NCBI GenBank assembly: GCA_025353305.1
Contig: JANXQX010000100.1
Span: 1-37,324, forward strand
Length of the DNA: 37,324 bases
Direction of reading: 5' to 3'
DNA from: Holophagaceae bacterium
GTDB lineage: Bacteria > Acidobacteriota > Holophagae > Holophagales > Holophagaceae
The notes beneath the pieces are model-generated. The model was not told where the DNA came from and made no database searches. It worked only from the letters and a program-made list of their open reading frames with translations. Shown piece after piece: positions 34,307-37,324 of the stretch. Numbering within the stretch: position 1 is the stretch's first letter; every line of letters begins with the position of its first letter. The translations under genes and the position numbers were made by a program.

Positions 34307-35524
34307 TTACCCGGGATAGATGTCCACGGCCCGGGCAAGTAGGTCCATGGCGCGACTCAGCTTCGGGACTTCCAGCACGTAGGCCAGCCGGATCTGGTTC
34401 AGGCCTTTGGGCTTGATGAGCGATTCATCCTGCGCGTAGAAGCCTGGCCCAGGCGCGACCATCAGGGTCTCGCCGTCGTGCGAGAAATCAGTCAGCAGCC
34501 AGCGGGCGAAGGCCTCGCAGTCCGGAATGGGCAGCTCCGCCATGATGTAGAAGGCGCCCTTTGGCTTTTCGCAGATAAGGCCTGGAATGCGGCGGAGTCC
34601 TTCGAAGGTGATATCCCGCCGGCGCATGTATTCATCGCGCATGGGACTGAAAATGCCTGGGCCCAATCTGGTCATGGCCAGCGCGGCAGCTTGTTCCACC
34701 ACCGGCGGGCAGAGCCTTCCCTGGGCCATCCGGACGGCGGCCGCTCGGACATCTTTGTTGCGGGTGGCGAGGCACCCGATGCGGGCACCGCACGCGCTAT
34801 AGCGTTTCGAAATGCTGTCCACCAGGATGGCGTGGTCATCCATGCCTTCGATGTGCAGAATGCTGGTGTGCGCCCCCTCATATACGAATTCGCGGTAGAC
34901 CTCGTCGGAAATGATGAAGAGGCCGTGGTCCTTGGCTATCCGAACGAGGCGTCGGAGCTCGGCCTCGGTCAGCACCGTACCCGTCGGATTGTTGGGCGAA
35001 CAGATCAGGATGGCTTTGGTGCTGGGGTTGATCGCTGAAAGGATGGCCTGGTCGTCCGGCAGGTGGAACCCATTGGAAGCCTCGGTTCGCAGGGGGCGAA
35101 GCGTCACGCCTGACATCATCGCGAAGGTGTTGTAGTTCGTGTAGAAGGGCTCGAAGCAGAGCACCTCATCGCCAGGTTCCGCCACGATCTGAAGTGCGAA
35201 GAGAATGGCTTCGCTGCCACCGATCGTCACGACGAGATCGCTCTCATCCAACTCGATGCCTGCGGCGCGATAGTAATCGGCGAGGGCCAGGCGATAGGCG
35301 GGCTCGCCCTCGGAGCGGCCGTAGGCGATGACCTTCCGGTCGTACGTGTGGAGGGCATCCAAAAAGGGCTGCGGCGTGGGGACATCCGGTTGGCCGATAT
35401 TCAGCGAGTGGACCTTGACTCCCCGCGCAATCGCCGCGTCCGCCAGGGGCGCCAGCTTGCGGATGGGGGAGTCGGGAAAACGGTTGGCTCGGGCCGACAC
35501 GCGCATCATCAGGCTCGGTTCCAT
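34307..35524 (-). CDS. PLP-dependent aminotransferase (class I/II)
   Basis: A 405-residue fold-type I aminotransferase. Conserved parts: SLNIGQPDVPTPQPFLDAL, IGGSEAILFAL, CSPNNPTGTVL, IISDEVYREFVYEG and SISKRYSACGARIG, the last holding the PLP-binding Lys. A C-terminal Arg in LNQIRLAYV binds the substrate carboxylate. The order fits the aspartate/alanine/aromatic aminotransferase group; which amino acid is used cannot be told. The ATG at 35524 has AAGGAGA; a candidate promoter lies at 35585-35614. It is the first gene of the minus-strand set that continues with the barrel, YHS and SDR genes. Confidence 0.94.
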   Translation of the reverse strand: MEPSLMMRVSARANRFPDSPIRKLAPLADAAIARGVKVHSLNIGQPDVPTPQPFLDALHTYDRKVIAYGRSEGEPAYRLALADYYRAAGIELDESDLVVTIGGSEAILFALQIVAEPGDEVLCFEPFYTNYNTFAMMSGVTLRPLRTEASNGFHLPDDQAILSAINPSTKAILICSPNNPTGTVLTEAELRRLVRIAKDHGLFIISDEVYREFVYEGAHTSILHIEGMDDHAILVDSISKRYSACGARIGCLATRNKDVRAAAVRMAQGRLCPPVVEQAAALAMTRLGPGIFSPMRDEYMRRRDITFEGLRRIPGLICEKPKGAFYIMAELPIPDCEAFARWLLTDFSHDGETLMVAPGPGFYAQDESLIKPKGLNQIRLAYVLEVPKLSRAMDLLARAVDIYPG

Positions 35525-35584
35525 GGTGTTGATCTCCTTGGGGCAGCCGACGATCATGCAATCGCCTGATGGACACAAGGAGCC

Positions 35585-35614
35585 ATTATACCGGAGGGTC
35601 TGGGGCCTCCAAAG
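35585..35614 (-). promoter_or_regulatory. Candidate sigma-70 promoter of the aminotransferase gene set
   Basis: On the minus strand a perfect TATAAT lies at 35590-35585, with TTTGGA 17 bp upstream. It would give a leader of about 50 bases before the ATG at 35524. Confidence 0.55.
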
Positions 35615-35782
35615 CCTTGATAATCCTGGAGCTCAGGGCCTCAACGTGGAATCGGAATCTCCCCATCCATCACAGTGGCTACCCGAGGTAGGTCGAATCC
35701 CGCCGCTGGCAGTCCCCGAGCCCTCGGATAAACTTGGGTTTCTGCCTCCGAACTTCCGGGGGCCCTCTTTGCCGAGGTGGCC

Positions 35783-36928
35783 GTGCTCGATTTCTCCCTT
35801 AGCCCTGAATTGCTGGCCGTCCAAGAGAAGGCTCATGATTTCGCGCTCAACGTGATCCGCCCCGTGGCGCGTTATTACGACGACACAGCAGAATGGGCGA
35901 CGCCGGTCTACAACAAGGCCTGGGATGCAGGTTACCTCCAGGCTTTGGTGCCCAAGGAATACGGTGGACCTGGCAAGAGCCAGATCGAGGAAGCCATCGT
36001 CTGCGAGGAGTTGGCCTGGGGCTGCGCCGGTCTCTATACATCCATCATGGCCACCGGCCTGGGCATGACGCCCATCCTCATCGCGGGCAGCGACGAGCAG
36101 AAGAAAAAGTGGCTAACGAAGCTTGTCGAGCAACCCGTTTTCGCGGCCTTTTCACTATCTGAGCCCGACGCCGGATCAGATGCCGGAGGCATGACCTGCC
36201 ACGCGGAATTGAAAGGCGACAAGTACATCATCAACGGCACCAAATGCTACTGCACCAACGGCGGCCACGCCGAGTTCTACACACTTTTCGCGTCCACCAA
36301 CCCCGACAAGGGGGCCCGCGGAACCAGCTGCATCATCGTTCCCAAGGACACCCCTGGCCTGACCATCGGCAAGGCCATGGACAAGATGGGCCAGCGCGCC
36401 TCGAACCAGGTCCACCTCCACTACGAGAATGCCGAAGTGCCGGCGGAAAATATTCTCGGCAAAGAAGGCATGGGCTTCATCATCGCCATGAAGACGCTCG
36501 ATCAGACCCGTGCAGCGGTGGCGGCGGGTGGCGTGGGTGTGGCACGGGCGGCGTTCGAGATCGCGCTTGATTACGCCAAGACCCGGATCCAATTCGGCAA
36601 GCCCATCATCGTCAACCAGGCCATCAGCTTCATGCTCGCCGACATGGCCAAGAAGATCGAAGCCAGCCGCCTGCTCACCTGGCAGGCCGCCTGGATGACC
36701 GACAACAAGATCAAGAACTCCAAGCAGAGCGCCATCGCCAAGACCTTCGCCACCGACACGGCCATGGAAGTCACCACCGATGCCGTTCAGATCCTCGGCG
36801 GCAACGGCTATTCCAAGGACTATCTGGTGGAAAAATGCATGCGCGACGCCAAACTATTGCAGATTTACGAAGGGACCAACCAGATCCAGCGGCTTGTGAT
36901 CGCCAAAGAGATTCAGCAAGGGAACTGA
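35783..36928 (+). CDS. Acyl-CoA dehydrogenase, standard (about 380-residue) type
   Basis: A 381-residue flavoprotein. Landmarks: LDFSLSPELLAVQEKAHDFA, FSLSEPDAGSDAGGM, IINGTKCYCTNGGHAEFYTLFA, KMGQRASNQVHLHYENAEVPAENILG, the R-x-Q-F-G-K motif in TRIQFGKPI and the catalytic Glu in LLQIYEGTNQIQRLVIA. It oxidises short- to medium-chain acyl-CoA with ETF as acceptor. It has no linkage to the other acyl-CoA dehydrogenase in this window. The start is taken as GTG 35783, as GAGG (35774-35777) lies five bases upstream; GTG 35777 would add two residues. Confidence 0.95.
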   Translation: MLDFSLSPELLAVQEKAHDFALNVIRPVARYYDDTAEWATPVYNKAWDAGYLQALVPKEYGGPGKSQIEEAIVCEELAWGCAGLYTSIMATGLGMTPILIAGSDEQKKKWLTKLVEQPVFAAFSLSEPDAGSDAGGMTCHAELKGDKYIINGTKCYCTNGGHAEFYTLFASTNPDKGARGTSCIIVPKDTPGLTIGKAMDKMGQRASNQVHLHYENAEVPAENILGKEGMGFIIAMKTLDQTRAAVAAGGVGVARAAFEIALDYAKTRIQFGKPIIVNQAISFMLADMAKKIEASRLLTWQAAWMTDNKIKNSKQSAIAKTFATDTAMEVTTDAVQILGGNGYSKDYLVEKCMRDAKLLQIYEGTNQIQRLVIAKEIQQGN

Positions 36929-36952
36929 ACGGATTTTCAATTGCAGGGCAGC

Positions 36953-37020
36953 AGTCGAGAGGCGATCAAGATCACCAATCGACTCTCGACTCTCGAATCC
37001 CTTAACAGGGTTTTTATTTT
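36953..37020 (+). terminator. Hairpins and T-run after the acyl-CoA dehydrogenase gene
   Basis: A 14-bp dyad (36953-36966 with 36978-36991, 13 of 14 pairs, 11-nt loop) is followed by a short hairpin CCCT-TAAC-AGGG (36999-37010) and the T-rich run at 37011-37020. The last part looks like a weak Rho-independent terminator; the dyad contains the tandem unit CGACTCT. Both lie between the dehydrogenase stop and the cold-shock gene. Confidence 0.55.
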
Positions 37021-37129
37021 CCGATTTCCCTCTCCCTGATACCCTTCCTGCATAAACCCAACTTTTCGGCACCTGCCCCAAAGCTGGAGAGGCTCCATCG
37101 GGGGCTTTGAAAGAACGGTCATCTGTTCC

Positions 37130-37159
37130 CCGGAATCCAATGCCTGGTTGGCATTCCGG
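37130..37159 (+). promoter_or_regulatory. Hairpin in the leader of the cold-shock gene
   Basis: CCGGAAT (37130-37136) and ATTCCGG (37153-37159) form a perfect 7-bp stem; CCAA and TTGG inside it can extend the stem past a bulge. It is located some 49 bases before the ATG. Cold-shock mRNAs of this family are often controlled by leader structure; here this is inferred. Confidence 0.45.
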
Positions 37160-37207
37160 CGATCCACCACCAGGCGCTGGGGCCAGACCCCTAAAGGAAA
37201 GTGTTTT

Positions 37208-37324
37208 ATGGCTGAAGGCACAGTGAAGTGGTTCAACGCCGAAAAGGGTTTCGGCTTCATCACCCCCGACGGAGGCGGCACCGACCTTTTTGTCCACCAC
37301 ACCGCCATCCAGACCCAGGGATTC
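37208..37324 (+). CDS. Cold-shock-domain protein, 5' part (cut by window end)
   Basis: Thirty-nine codons are visible: it starts [18 protein letters not shown], with the RNA-binding motifs KGFGFI (RNP1) and DLFVHH (RNP2). CspA-type proteins are 65-70 residues, bind single-stranded nucleic acids and melt RNA structures. The rest lies beyond the window. AAAGGAAAG (37193-37201) precedes the ATG. Family is certain; whether it is induced by cold or is constitutive is not known. Confidence 0.95.
   Translation, partial: MAEGTVKWFNAEKGFGFITPDGGGTDLFVHHTAIQTQGF

Noticed and set aside
35690..35703. GGTCGAATCCC string resembling a tRNA T-arm
   Set aside because: No acceptor stem, D-arm or anticodon arm could be folded around it; chance match.

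Overview
The window is GC-rich, densely coded DNA from a Gram-negative, respiratory bacterium. The mix of an OmcA/MtrC-type multiheme cytochrome, outer-membrane barrels, a Psr/Phs-type molybdoenzyme and SPOR and propeller proteins would fit a Holophagae/Geothrix-like Acidobacteriota. That placement is inference from gene content only; no database was searched.

Layout. 1-1765 is the 3' part of a multiheme c-type cytochrome, closed by a clear hairpin terminator, followed by a small helix-hairpin-helix secreted protein and a convergent DinB-fold protein. 2948-9436 (minus strand) is a six-gene respiratory operon, in transcription order: monoheme cytochrome c, outer-membrane barrel, molybdopterin catalytic subunit with Tat signal, four-cluster ferredoxin subunit, NrfD/PsrC membrane subunit and TorD-like chaperone. 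A 389-bp AT-rich control region separates it from a divergent plus-strand block (9826-17927): two ArsR/SmtB paralogues, a TolC/MFP/RND tripartite efflux system, a DUF2892 membrane protein, a DUF6132 protein, thioredoxin, a membrane rhodanese and a DUF302 protein. The genes overlap by 1-4 bp in most places, so this looks like one transcript. Rhodanese plus DUF2892 together equal the parts of E. coli YgaP, whose partner YgaV is also an ArsR protein responding to sulfide. I read the two divergent blocks as one sulfur-compound respiration/sulfane-sulfur handling locus.

The most unusual signal is a 63-bp palindromic element present twice in opposite orientations: once inside the RND pump gene, in frame and without a stop, and once at the end of the rhodanese gene, where it overlaps the stop codon. 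The copies are 54/63 identical, ungapped, and show two compensatory base-pair changes in the stem.

17994-29119 is mixed: a ferritin-like DUF2202 protein, an Ig-repeat/SPOR secreted protein, a MazF-type toxin-antitoxin pair, an acyl-CoA dehydrogenase and an acyl-CoA carboxyltransferase (both minus), two tandem MFS paralogues, and an S9 prolyl oligopeptidase broken by a single in-frame TAG where the family probably has Trp. 29136-35524 (minus) holds a propeller/Y_Y_Y/GGDEF diguanylate cyclase, an SDR, a YHS lipoprotein, an outer-membrane barrel and an aminotransferase. The end has a second acyl-CoA dehydrogenase and the start of a cold-shock gene with a structured leader. No rRNA, tRNA, CRISPR array, transposase or phage gene was recognised.
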